Origin: Deltaproteobacteria bacterium | Lineage (GTDB): Bacteria > Desulfobacterota > Desulfovibrionia > Desulfovibrionales > Desulfovibrionaceae | NCBI GenBank assembly: GCA_031280335.1 | Contig: JAITGZ010000041.1 | Span: 1 to 40,279 of the forward strand | Reading direction: 5' to 3' | DNA length: 40,279 bases | Shown here: piece by piece, positions 24,625 to 32,173 of the stretch | How positions within the stretch are numbered: position 1 is the first letter of the stretch | Layout of the letters: every line of letters begins with the position of its first letter | The notes under the pieces: generated by a model | The model's database searches: none | Seen by the model: only the letters and a program-made list of their open reading frames with translations | What the model was told of the DNA's origin: nothing | Program-made: the position numbers and the translations under genes

Positions 24625-25935
24625 TTACACCAGCATCCTGATGGGATTTTCCAACAGTTCTTTAAGATATTTGATAAAATTGGCGGCCAGTAGCCCGTCA
24701 ATAAGGCGGTGGTCCGCGCTGAGCCTGATACCCATGACGGGCCGGACGGCAATGGCGTCTTCCCCGTCCGCGCCGCTTATGACCACCGCCTTTTTGCGTA
24801 CGGCGCTGACGGCCAGGATGGCGGCTTCCGGCGGGTTGATGATGGCGGTAAAGTCTTCAAGGCCGAAAGGACCCAGGTTGGATATGGTGAAGGTGCCGCC
24901 GGAATACTCCTCAGGCAGAAGGCGGCCCGCCCTGGCCCGCTCCACCAGATCGCGGGTCTCCGCAGCAATGTTTTCAAGGCTTTTTTCCTGCGCGTCCTTC
25001 ACCACCGGCACAACCAGCCCGTTGTTTCCGGCCACGGCCAGGCCGATGTTGATGCCGGCGTAGGCAACAATCCGATCTCCTTCCAGGGAGACGTTGATTT
25101 CAGGATAGCGGCGCAAGGCTTTGCAGACGGCCAGGATCAGCAGATCGGAAAAGCCCGCCCTGACTCCACCCTCCAGGAGTTGTGCGCGAAAGGCGTTCAG
25201 GCGCGCAACATCCACACTGTCGGCAAAGTAGGCGTGCGGGGCGGAAAACTTGCTGTCCGCCAGACGCTCGCCGATGATCCGGCGTATGCCGCTGTAAGGC
25301 TGGACGGAATATATCTTTTTTGTCTCCGCATGGGGGGCTGGAGCCGCAGCCCGCACGTCGGCCTGCATTACCTTTCCCCCAATGCCCGTACCATGAACCG
25401 AAGCCAAATCAACCCCTGCCTGGGCGGCGGTTTTGCGCGCCAAGGGAGAGGCTTTGATGTCCCTGGCCGTGATGCCCCCTTGGAAGCCGGTGCCCTGCAC
25501 AGAGGCCAGGGAGGGCAAGTAAAGACCTTCTTCTTGCGCCATTTTTCTGGCTTTGGGGGTCAGGCGCAGAGCCGTAGATACGGGTACGCCCTGACCGGAC
25601 GGGGCCGCTCCGCCGGGATTTTTTGACGGCGCATCCGCTTGGGCAGTGGCGGACGCAGGCGCACCGGCCGCAGCCAAGGCGGCGTCTGGGTCTTCCCCCG
25701 CCTGCCCCAGCACGGCGACGGGGGTAAAGACCGGGGCGCGCTCCCATTCCTGCAGCATAATCTTCAAGAGTACCCCATCCACAGTGGACTCCACCGGCAT
25801 GGTGGTTTTGTCGGTATGGATATCAAAGAGGGTGTCGCCTTTGACCACCCGCTCCCCGACCTTTTTGTGCCATTTGACCAGCTGCCCTTCGTCCATATTG
25901 AAGCCCAGCTTGGGCATGATGACAATATGAGCCAT
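24625..25935 (-). CDS. 2-oxoacid dehydrogenase E2 (dihydrolipoyl acyltransferase)
   Basis: A 436-residue E2. The N-terminal lipoyl domain (1-80) has the modified lysine in HTDKTTMP (Lys43). After an Ala/Pro linker come two tandem peripheral-subunit-binding domains: TPKARKMAQEEG…ITARDI (~125-160) and SPLARKTAAQAG…MQADVR (~163-195). The catalytic domain then ends with SADHRLIDG (His409, Asp413). It transfers an acyl group from the E1 TPP to CoA. The start at 25935 has GGAGG 6-7 bases upstream. It closely follows E1-beta (25 bases). No dihydrolipoamide dehydrogenase (E3) is encoded in the window. The E1/E2 set resembles acetoin and pyruvate dehydrogenases, and the acyl substrate is uncertain. 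Confidence 0.9.
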   Translation of the reverse strand: MAHIVIMPKLGFNMDEGQLVKWHKKVGERVVKGDTLFDIHTDKTTMPVESTVDGVLLKIMLQEWERAPVFTPVAVLGQAGEDPDAALAAAGAPASATAQADAPSKNPGGAAPSGQGVPVSTALRLTPKARKMAQEEGLYLPSLASVQGTGFQGGITARDIKASPLARKTAAQAGVDLASVHGTGIGGKVMQADVRAAAPAPHAETKKIYSVQPYSGIRRIIGERLADSKFSAPHAYFADSVDVARLNAFRAQLLEGGVRAGFSDLLILAVCKALRRYPEINVSLEGDRIVAYAGINIGLAVAGNNGLVVPVVKDAQEKSLENIAAETRDLVERARAGRLLPEEYSGGTFTISNLGPFGLEDFTAIINPPEAAILAVSAVRKKAVVISGADGEDAIAVRPVMGIRLSADHRLIDGLLAANFIKYLKELLENPIRMLV

Positions 25936-25960
25936 ACGCGCCTCCATCCTCCGCCGGGGG

Positions 25961-26959
25961 TTACGCGGTTCCGCCGGGCCGGACCATCTCCCTGATTTTT
26001 GCCGCAATGGATTTTTCATCGGGAATCAGGGGGAACTCCAGGGCCGGGCTGAAGGGCATGGGGACATCCGCCGTGCCCAGGCGTTCAATGGGGGCATCCA
26101 GATCATAGAAAACTTCCGGCATGATGCGCAAGGCGATTTCGCCGCTGATGCCAAAGCCGGTATGCCCTTCATCCACTATGAGAAGTCTGCCGGTTTTCTT
26201 GACGGAATGGATGATGCTGTTCGTATCCAGCGGCACGATGGTACGCAGGTCGATGAGCTCCACTGAAATACCTTCCGCCTCCAGAGAGGCGGCGGCCTTT
26301 TCCGCCTTGTTCACCATCATGGAGAGCGCCGCCACGGTGATGTCCCCGCCCTCTCTTACCATACGGGCCTTGCCGAAAGGAATGGGCGCGCCTTCGTCTT
26401 TGTCCGGAACATCGTTGAATTTGACGGTGTAGAGCATCTTGTGTTCAAAAAAAATGACCGGGTTATTGTCGCGTATGGCGGTCTTGAGCAAGCCTTTGGC
26501 CTCTCCGGCGGTGGCGGGCAGAACCACCTTAAGGCCGGGACAGTGGGCCATCCAGGCGTGCGGACTCTGGGAATGCTGGGCTGCGGAGGAACGCCCCCCG
26601 CCCAGGGGCATACGGACGACCAGGGGCACGCACGCCTGCCCGCCGGACATATATGAAATTTTAGCGGCCTGGTTGCAAATCTGATCCATGGCCACTGTCA
26701 GAAAATCCGCAAACATGAGTTCCACCACCGGCCGGCAGCCGGCAATGGCCGCTCCCACGCCCAAACCCACAATACCTGCCTCGGAAATGGGGGAGTCCTT
26801 GCAGCGCAGGTCGCCGTATTTTTCCAAAAGACCCACGGTGCATTTGAAATTGCCGCCTATAACCCCCACATCCTCTCCAATGACAAATATGGTTCCATCC
26901 CTGGCCATTTCCTCGTCCAGGGCTTCTTGTATCGCCTCTCTGTACATGATTTCGCGCAT
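25961..26959 (-). CDS. 2-oxoacid (acetoin/pyruvate-type) dehydrogenase E1 beta
   Basis: A 332-residue TPP-dependent E1 beta chain. It shows YREAIQEALDEEM at the N-terminus, GEDVGVIGGNFKCT near 28-41, DSPISEAGIVGLGVGAA near 55-71 (the Glu that activates TPP), MPLGGGRSSAAQHSQSP near 116 and IDLRTIVPLD near 230. The C-terminal transketolase-like domain is complete. It pairs with the E1 alpha gene upstream to decarboxylate a 2-oxoacid or cleave acetoin. GGAGG lies 9 bases upstream of the ATG. The 263-base gap from E1 alpha is filled with hairpin repeats, which is unusual for subunits needed in equal amounts. Confidence 0.9.
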   Translation of the reverse strand: MREIMYREAIQEALDEEMARDGTIFVIGEDVGVIGGNFKCTVGLLEKYGDLRCKDSPISEAGIVGLGVGAAIAGCRPVVELMFADFLTVAMDQICNQAAKISYMSGGQACVPLVVRMPLGGGRSSAAQHSQSPHAWMAHCPGLKVVLPATAGEAKGLLKTAIRDNNPVIFFEHKMLYTVKFNDVPDKDEGAPIPFGKARMVREGGDITVAALSMMVNKAEKAAASLEAEGISVELIDLRTIVPLDTNSIIHSVKKTGRLLIVDEGHTGFGISGEIALRIMPEVFYDLDAPIERLGTADVPMPFSPALEFPLIPDEKSIAAKIREMVRPGGTA

Positions 26960-27015
26960 TGCGCATATCCTCCGGCGTCAGTTCTTGGGGGCTGCCGCCT
27001 TGAAAGCATTTTAAA

Positions 27016-27065
27016 TTTGGGGCTATCGCCCCAAACCCCATCCGGGGGGAATCATTCCCCCCGGA
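27016..27065 (-). repeat. Intergenic hairpin repeat, partial copy
   Basis: Two hairpins: TTTGGGGC/GCCCCAAA (27016-27035) and TCCGGGGGGAAT paired with its complement (27041-27065). They match the second and third hairpins of the 9368 and 37513 repeats read on the other strand, with paired changes in the stems. A further CGTGGGGGAATgATTCCCCCACG hairpin lies at 27141-27163. Confidence 0.7.
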
Positions 27066-27176
27066 CCCCCTCTACATTGAGTCAAAGTTTAGGGTGCCGA
27101 GCAGGGTGCCTTAAAGTTAATATGCTCCAAACCCGCCATTCGTGGGGGAATGATTCCCCCACGAAACACCGCGTTC

Positions 27177-27205
27177 TTTTTTCAGCCGTCTTGCGGCTGA
27201 AAAAA
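27177..27205. repeat. Hairpin downstream of E1 alpha
   Basis: TTTTTTCAGCCG and CGGCTGAAAAAA flank a 5-base loop, giving a perfect 12-bp stem. It lies 18 bases after the E1 alpha stop. The A/T pairs lie inside the stem, so it is not a textbook terminator, but it could protect the 3' end or reduce readthrough into E1 beta. A shorter relative is at 16292-16316. Confidence 0.5.
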
Positions 27206-27222
27206 CGTGTGGGCGCGGCGCT

Positions 27223-28179
27223 TTAGTCCGCGAAGACATCGGTATAAGCTTCCGCAGCATCGGCGTAAGCGCTTTTTTCCGCAAAGGAGCAGGCTGCCGC
27301 GATCTCTTCATCCACGCTGTCGCGGATGGTTTTGATTTTCAGAGCGGTAAGCAGACCGGCTTTTTCCAGCCTGTCCAGAGGGTCTCTGGCTTTCCATTCC
27401 GCTACCTCGCTTTCCGGACGGTACACGCCAGGGTCGCCGACATGGTGCCCCTGATGGCGATAGGTCAAACACTCCACCAGGCTCGGCCCCTTGCCCTCGC
27501 GGGCGCGGGCCACAGCCAAGCCTACCTCTTTGTACACGGCGAAGACATCATTGCCGTCGATGGTGCTGCCAGGGATGCCGTAGCCCTCGGCTCTTTTGGA
27601 GAGCCGAGGTTCTTTGGTGACTTTGCGTATATCCACAGAAATGCCGTACAGGTTGTTTTCTATTACAAACACCACAGGCAGATCCCAGGCTGCGGCCATG
27701 TTGAGGCTTTCGTGGAAGACACCTTCGTTGGCGGCGGAATCGCCGAAAAAGGAAAGGGTTACGGACTCATTTTGCAGCAGTCTGGAGGCATACGCCGCGC
27801 CCACGGCAATGGGTATGCCGCCGCCCACAATACCGTTGGCACCCAAAATGCCTTTGTCCAGGGCCATGATGTGCATGGAGCCGCCCTTGCCTTTGGAATA
27901 GCCCGTGCCCTTGCCGAGAATCTCCGCCATCATGCGCTTGAGATCCGCCCCGCTGGCGACCAGATGCCCGTGTCCCCGATGCGTGCTGGCAATGTAGTCG
28001 GAATCCTTTAAGGCTCCGCAGGCTCCGGCGGCCACGGCCTCCTGCCCCAGGTACAGATGGGCAAGCCCAGGCATCAGCCCGCGCTTGTAAAACTCAAAGA
28101 CTTCTTCCTCGAAACGCCTGGTGCGGTACATGACCGTATAGAATTTTCCGGCCAGATCCCTGTTTTCATCCAGACGCAT
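27223..28179 (-). CDS. 2-oxoacid (acetoin/pyruvate-type) dehydrogenase E1 alpha
   Basis: A 318-residue TPP-dependent E1 alpha chain. It has MYRTRRFEEEVFEFYKRG near 17-34, HLYLGQEAVAAGAC near 41-54, STHRGHGHLVASGAD near 65-79, and the TPP/Mg motif GDSAANEGVFHE near 146-157 ending at VIENN. The phosphorylation-loop region YRHQGHHVGDPG near 240 is also typical. The sequence is of the AcoA/PdhA type. GGAGG lies 5 bases before the ATG. It is the first gene of the cluster, with a sigma-54 promoter match about 135 bases upstream, consistent with control by the divergent AcoR-type activator. Confidence 0.9.
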   Translation of the reverse strand: MRLDENRDLAGKFYTVMYRTRRFEEEVFEFYKRGLMPGLAHLYLGQEAVAAGACGALKDSDYIASTHRGHGHLVASGADLKRMMAEILGKGTGYSKGKGGSMHIMALDKGILGANGIVGGGIPIAVGAAYASRLLQNESVTLSFFGDSAANEGVFHESLNMAAAWDLPVVFVIENNLYGISVDIRKVTKEPRLSKRAEGYGIPGSTIDGNDVFAVYKEVGLAVARAREGKGPSLVECLTYRHQGHHVGDPGVYRPESEVAEWKARDPLDRLEKAGLLTALKIKTIRDSVDEEIAAACSFAEKSAYADAAEAYTDVFAD

Positions 28180-28323
28180 GGTTTCCTCCAGGGGCGTTTT
28201 GTCTTTGAAAGGCCGCCCGCCCTAAGCGTACATGTCGTACGCAAGGGGGGATTTCCGGCGGGGAAAGGGCGCGCGGACATCCAGGCGGGGGTTCACGGGC
28301 GGAGGCCCGCAATCTGTTCCTCC

Positions 28324-28340
28324 ATGCAAAAGGCGTTCCC
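28324..28340 (-). promoter_or_regulatory. Sigma-54 (-24/-12) promoter of the catabolic operon
   Basis: The minus strand reads GGGAACGCCTTTTGCAT. Against the consensus TGGCACGNNNNTTGCW the invariant GG and GC are present with the required 10-base spacing, and ACG and TTGCA also match. It lies about 145 bases upstream of the E1 alpha start. The regulator encoded divergently is a sigma-54 activator, which supports the call. Confidence 0.65.
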
Positions 28341-28492
28341 TTTTTCCGCCTGCAGTGAGCCGCCATGTGGCAGTCATTACCTTGCTTTTGTTTGCGCGGT
28401 CGCAGAAGTTTCTTGACTGACTATGCGGCGGGGTAAATCAGCGCCGGATTTGTTTCCCATGCCCGTGCGCACATGCGCGGTTCTGGTGGACA

Positions 28493-28508
28493 TGTGCCAC
28501 TTGGCACA
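28493..28508. promoter_or_regulatory. Perfect palindrome, candidate activator binding site
   Basis: TGTGCCA and TGGCACA are separated by CT. An extra TGGCACA half-site occurs at 28515-28521. The site lies about 155 bases upstream of the sigma-54 promoter on the minus strand, a usual enhancer distance, and 29 bases before the regulator's ATG, where it could also mediate autoregulation. Confidence 0.55.
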
Positions 28509-28536
28509 GTATGCTGGCACAAACAAAGGAAGGGTT

Positions 28537-30519
28537 ATGTATTCCGACGAGACGCGCATGAAGATACGCGAGGCCAGGGAACAATTCCGCCGGGGCCTGT
28601 CTGTGGACGAGAGCTGTGTACGCCGTGAGATTCTGGAATCCTGGCGGCGTTCCCGCGCCTATGGCCTGGACTTTGACAAGGGCGACAAGCGCCTTATACC
28701 GCCGGAGGAGCTGCGCGGGAGAATTGAGGAGCGGCGCGTCCTTTACGACCTCGCGGTGCCGGTTATGGAGCAGCTTTACGACTTCACCACCGGCTCAGGC
28801 TTTCTTTCCTCCTTGAGCGACGAGGAGGGCTACCTGCTTAAGACCATAGGAGATGAAGAGATCATGGCCGCAGCCCTCCGTAACAAGTTTCAAGAGGGCT
28901 GCAACCGCAACGAACGCCGCCTGGGCACCAACGGCATTGGCACGGCCCTGGTTACGGGCAGGCCGATTCAGGTCTTTGCGGAAGAACACTATTATGAACT
29001 GCACCAACAATGGGTATGCTCCGGCGCGCCCATTTCCGATCACGAAGGGCGCACGGTGGGGGTGTTCTGTCTCACCGGTCTGTGCGGGCAAGTTTCTTTT
29101 CACACCCTTGGCTTGGCGGTTTCCGTGGCCAATTCCATCAGCCAGCAGTTGGTCATGCGCAAGGCTTACGACGAAATCGCCCGCATCCAGCATCAGACGA
29201 AGGCCATTATCGAAAGCGTACCTTCGGGTATTCTGCTGCTCAATCAGGCCCTTAAGGTCATTCAGATGAACAGCCAGGCCGCCGCCCTGCTCATGCTGCC
29301 GGAAACGCGCATTCTTGGCAGGAGACTCCACGAGATTATCGGCGGGCACCCTCTGGATGCCGGAACCCTGTATGAAGCGCTCAATGACAGAAGTATCGCC
29401 ATTGAGCGGCACGGGCAGGTTCTGCGCCTGATGTTTTCTTTGAACCGCGCGGATGCGGAAAATATTGTGCTTACCTTTGCCCGTACGGAATCCCTGCACA
29501 AAAAGGTACACCACATCATCGGCTCAGAGGCGCGTTTCACCTTTGATGACATTGTGGGACAAAGCCCGGCCCTGCGCAATGCCGTTTCCCTGGCGCGTAT
29601 CGCCGCAGGCAACGAATCCACGGTGTTGCTGACCGGGGAGAGCGGCACGGGCAAGGAACTCTTCGCTCACTCCATCCATAATGCCGGCCCGCGTGAAAAA
29701 GGCCCCTTCATTGCCATCAACTGCGCCGCCCTGCCCAAAAGCTTGGTGGAAAGCGAACTCTTCGGCTATGAAAGCGGCTCCTTCACCGGCGCAAGGCGCG
29801 AAGGTGCCGCCGGAAAGTTTGAGCTGGCCAACGGGGGAACCATCTTTTTGGATGAAATCGGCGACATGCCCCTGGATGTGCAGGCCAGCCTGCTCCGTGT
29901 GCTGCAGAACCGCGAAGTCACTCGCCTGGGCGGCAGCCGGGCCGTCAAGGTAGATGTGCGCATTATTGCCGCTACCAACAGAAACCTGGCCGCCGCCGTG
30001 GAGAATGGCGCCTTTCGTGATGACCTGTATTACCGCTTGAATGTGTTCGGCATACATATACCCCCCCTGCGCGAGAGGGCGGGCGATATCCGCCTTCTGG
30101 CCGATCACTTCCTGCGCAAGTATGCCAGATTTTCCGCCCGGCCCGCGCAAGGCTTCAGCGAGGACGCTTATCTTGCTCTGGAAGAACACGTCTGGCGGGG
30201 TAATACCAGGGAGCTGGAGAATGCCGTTGAACGGGTCAGCTATATGGCGCGTACGCCGATCATTTCCAGGGAATGCCTGCATTTTTACCGCCCGTCCCCC
30301 ATTCCTGCCGGGCATGTGAGAGGGCGCAGCCCGGAGGATCCGCCGGTACGGGCAGCCGGCGGCGTGAAAGACAGCGCCGAAGCCGTGGAGCGCGCCTTGG
30401 CCGCCACCCGCGGCAATGTGCGCCGCGCCGCCGGCCTTTTGGGCGTGAGCCGCCGTACTCTGTACAGGAGGATTGCGCGCTACGGCTTTGACCCCGCGTC
30501 GTTACGCCGCAGGGTATAG
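28537..30519 (+). CDS. Sigma-54-dependent transcriptional activator (AcoR type)
   Basis: A 660-residue enhancer-binding protein. Domains in order: N-terminal GAF-type sensor (about 50-185, with NERRLGTNGIGTAL typical of AcoR-like sensors), a PAS domain (about 200-310, IIESVPSGILLLNQ), an AAA+ domain with Walker A GESGTGKELF, the sigma-54 contact loop GSFTGA (Ser in place of the usual Ala) and Walker B GGTIFLDEIGDMP, then a Fis-type helix-turn-helix at the C-terminus (RRAAGLLGVSRRTLYRRI). It likely senses the pathway substrate or a metabolite and activates the sigma-54 promoters at 28324-28340 and 30525-30540. The ATG at 28537 is chosen over upstream starts because AGGAAGGG precedes it. Confidence 0.92.
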   Translation: MYSDETRMKIREAREQFRRGLSVDESCVRREILESWRRSRAYGLDFDKGDKRLIPPEELRGRIEERRVLYDLAVPVMEQLYDFTTGSGFLSSLSDEEGYLLKTIGDEEIMAAALRNKFQEGCNRNERRLGTNGIGTALVTGRPIQVFAEEHYYELHQQWVCSGAPISDHEGRTVGVFCLTGLCGQVSFHTLGLAVSVANSISQQLVMRKAYDEIARIQHQTKAIIESVPSGILLLNQALKVIQMNSQAAALLMLPETRILGRRLHEIIGGHPLDAGTLYEALNDRSIAIERHGQVLRLMFSLNRADAENIVLTFARTESLHKKVHHIIGSEARFTFDDIVGQSPALRNAVSLARIAAGNESTVLLTGESGTGKELFAHSIHNAGPREKGPFIAINCAALPKSLVESELFGYESGSFTGARREGAAGKFELANGGTIFLDEIGDMPLDVQASLLRVLQNREVTRLGGSRAVKVDVRIIAATNRNLAAAVENGAFRDDLYYRLNVFGIHIPPLRERAGDIRLLADHFLRKYARFSARPAQGFSEDAYLALEEHVWRGNTRELENAVERVSYMARTPIISRECLHFYRPSPIPAGHVRGRSPEDPPVRAAGGVKDSAEAVERALAATRGNVRRAAGLLGVSRRTLYRRIARYGFDPASLRRRV

Positions 30520-30524
30520 ATTGT

Positions 30525-30540
30525 TGGCATACCGTTTGCA
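30525..30540 (+). promoter_or_regulatory. Sigma-54 (-24/-12) promoter of the Fe-ADH gene
   Basis: TGGCATACCGTTTGCA matches TGGCACGNNNNTTGCW, with the GG and GC exactly 10 bases apart. It lies directly after the regulator's stop codon and about 108 bases upstream of the Fe-ADH ATG, indicating that this gene is separately activated in the same regulon. Confidence 0.7.
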
Positions 30541-30647
30541 CTCGTCCGTACATGGGGGCGGGGCCGGGTACTCGGCTTTGATGCCCTCTCTGCGCTCGTC
30601 CGTTCACGCGGCGGGGACTGAACCCGATCATTCAAGGAAGGTATGCC

Positions 30648-31760
30648 ATGAAATTGCTGACACTGAAACCGGAGATGCACCTGTATGATACATGCAAGGA
30701 ATTTCATGCGGAGATCGGGTTCAGGGATACAGACCTGATCATCACCAACAGGTATATTTTTGAGCCGTATTTTTCCGGCCTGCCCTGTAAAGCCAGGATA
30801 ATCTGGAGTGAAGACTACGGTTCCGGGGAGCCTTCCGATGAAATGGTCGAAAAGATGTTACCCGATACACAGGGCCCATTCCGGAGGGTGATTGCCATCG
30901 GCGGGGGGGCCATCATTGATATTGCCAAATTGTTTGCCCTGCGGCGGGTATCCCCGGTGCAGGACCTTTTCGACCGCAAGCTGGAGATTGTCAGGAATAA
31001 GGAGCTGATTGTCGCGCCCACCACCTGCGGCACAGGGAGTGAAGTTACCAATATCTCCATTCTGGAAATGAAAAGCCGCCGTACCAAGCTGGGTCTGGCA
31101 GCGGACGAACTTTACGCGGATCGTGCGGCACTCGTCCCCGAACTGCTTTCCGGCCTGCCGTTCAAATTTTTCGCCACCAGTTCCGTGGATGCCCTGATCC
31201 ATGCCTTTGAAGCCTCTCTTTCTCCCAAGGCTACCCCTTACACTTCGCTTTTCGGGCATAAAGCCATAGAGATTATTCTCAAAGGCTACAGGGATATCGC
31301 CAATAAGGGAGAAAAAGCCCGCCTGCCCCTGTTGAGGGATTTTCTCATCGCCAGCAACTATGCCGGGGTAGCTTTCGGTTCTGCCGGCTGCGCGGCGGTA
31401 CATGCCATGAGTTACCCCTTGAGCGCCGCCTACCATGTGCCTCATGGCGAAGCCAATTACGCCATATTTATGGGGGTATTCAAAACATACCAGCGTAAAA
31501 ATCCGCATGGCGGCATCAGGGCGTTCAATGCCTTTCTGGCTGGAATTCTTGAATGCGCTCCTGACACCGTCTATGAAGAGTTGGAAAAATTGCTTGCGGC
31601 GGTAATCCCCTTGAAAGCTTTGCGGGAGTATCAGTTAACCCGGCGGGATCTTTCTGATTTTACTCGCAGCGTCATGGAGCGGCAGGGCCGGCTTATGGCC
31701 AACAACTACACGGAATTGGATGAAAAAACCGTTCTGGGCATTTATGAGTCCTTATATTAG
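30648..31760 (+). CDS. 4-hydroxybutyrate dehydrogenase-like iron-containing alcohol dehydrogenase
   Basis: A 370-residue group III Fe-ADH that strongly resembles clostridial 4-hydroxybutyrate dehydrogenase (371 residues) from my memory of that family. The shared features are the GEPSDEM segment near 63, the NAD site IGGGAIIDIAK near 84-94, APTTCGTGSEVTN near 121-133, DELYADRAALVPELL near 146, and the metal ligands in TSSVDALIHAFEA, AVHAMSYPL and HVPHGEANY. The reaction would be 4-hydroxybutyrate to succinic semialdehyde, or an analogous short omega-hydroxy acid; sulfoacetaldehyde reductases are in the same superfamily and cannot be excluded. Its own sigma-54 promoter and AAGGAAGG ribosome binding site are present. 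The stop codon TAG is formed at the MITE copy 3 insertion point, at the family's natural C-terminus. Confidence 0.85.
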   Translation: MKLLTLKPEMHLYDTCKEFHAEIGFRDTDLIITNRYIFEPYFSGLPCKARIIWSEDYGSGEPSDEMVEKMLPDTQGPFRRVIAIGGGAIIDIAKLFALRRVSPVQDLFDRKLEIVRNKELIVAPTTCGTGSEVTNISILEMKSRRTKLGLAADELYADRAALVPELLSGLPFKFFATSSVDALIHAFEASLSPKATPYTSLFGHKAIEIILKGYRDIANKGEKARLPLLRDFLIASNYAGVAFGSAGCAAVHAMSYPLSAAYHVPHGEANYAIFMGVFKTYQRKNPHGGIRAFNAFLAGILECAPDTVYEELEKLLAAVIPLKALREYQLTRRDLSDFTRSVMERQGRLMANNYTELDEKTVLGIYESLY

Positions 31761-31904
31761 GGAAACACTGATTAATTCGGGGCTCCGCCCTGAACCCCGC
31801 TGGGGGGAATAAGAAAGGGGCATGTTCGCCCATGCGTTGCTTTACCTCTGCCATCCCTCTGCACAACGGCAAGGCACCCTCAAGAGAATAAATCAGCGTT
31901 TCCT
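31760..31904 (+). mobile_element. MITE copy 3 with TA target duplication
   Basis: A 145 bp copy of the element at 5086-5229, flanked by TA at 31758-31759 and 31905-31906. The left TA plus first base forms the Fe-ADH stop codon (TAG), and the right end forms the stop (TAA) of the truncated DotA/TraY-like fragment on the other strand. Confidence 0.85.
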
Positions 31905-32173
31905 TAGGTGTTTAGTCCCACATTGCGCAGAGGCATCCACAGGGAGCTGTATTTTTTCCCGAACGGCGTTCCCTCATGGGCGGCCACAGCCACGGCCATG
32001 ACCCAGATGAACAGCGCGGAAATCACGGCCAGCGCCACCAGATTGAAGGCGCTGAACATTTCCAGCATGAGTTCCGCTGCCTGAGGGCCGCCAAGCCCTT
32101 CGCCCCAGGTATCCCACCCCTGTCCGAGCAGGGCGTCCAGGAATTGCTTACCGGCGTCGGTTTGCAGAAGCAA
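31904..32173 (-). pseudogene. DotA/TraY-family conjugation protein, N-terminal fragment
   Basis: Eighty-nine residues resembling the N-terminal region of DotA/TraY membrane proteins of type IVB secretion and IncI-type conjugation: LLGQGWDTWGEGL, a hydrophobic helix (LVALAVISALFIWVMAVAVA), then the family-like AHEGTPFGKKYSSLWMPLRNVG. Full proteins have many hundreds of residues. The reading stops at the MITE border on one side and begins at the palindromic repeat (32172 on) on the other, so both ends are cut by repeats. It is a relic of an integrated conjugative element. Confidence 0.65.

Noticed and set aside
27123..27139. Possible third sigma-54 promoter before E1 beta (minus strand TGGCGGGTTTGGAGCAT)
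   Set aside because: GG and GC spacing is right but the -12 box reads GAGC instead of TTGC, and it lies among repeat hairpins; too weak to claim.
16292..27205. TTTTCAGCC…GGCTGAAAA hairpins as intrinsic terminators
   Set aside because: The A/T tracts are part of the stem and the 3' side is A-rich on both strands, so the expected U-tail is missing.
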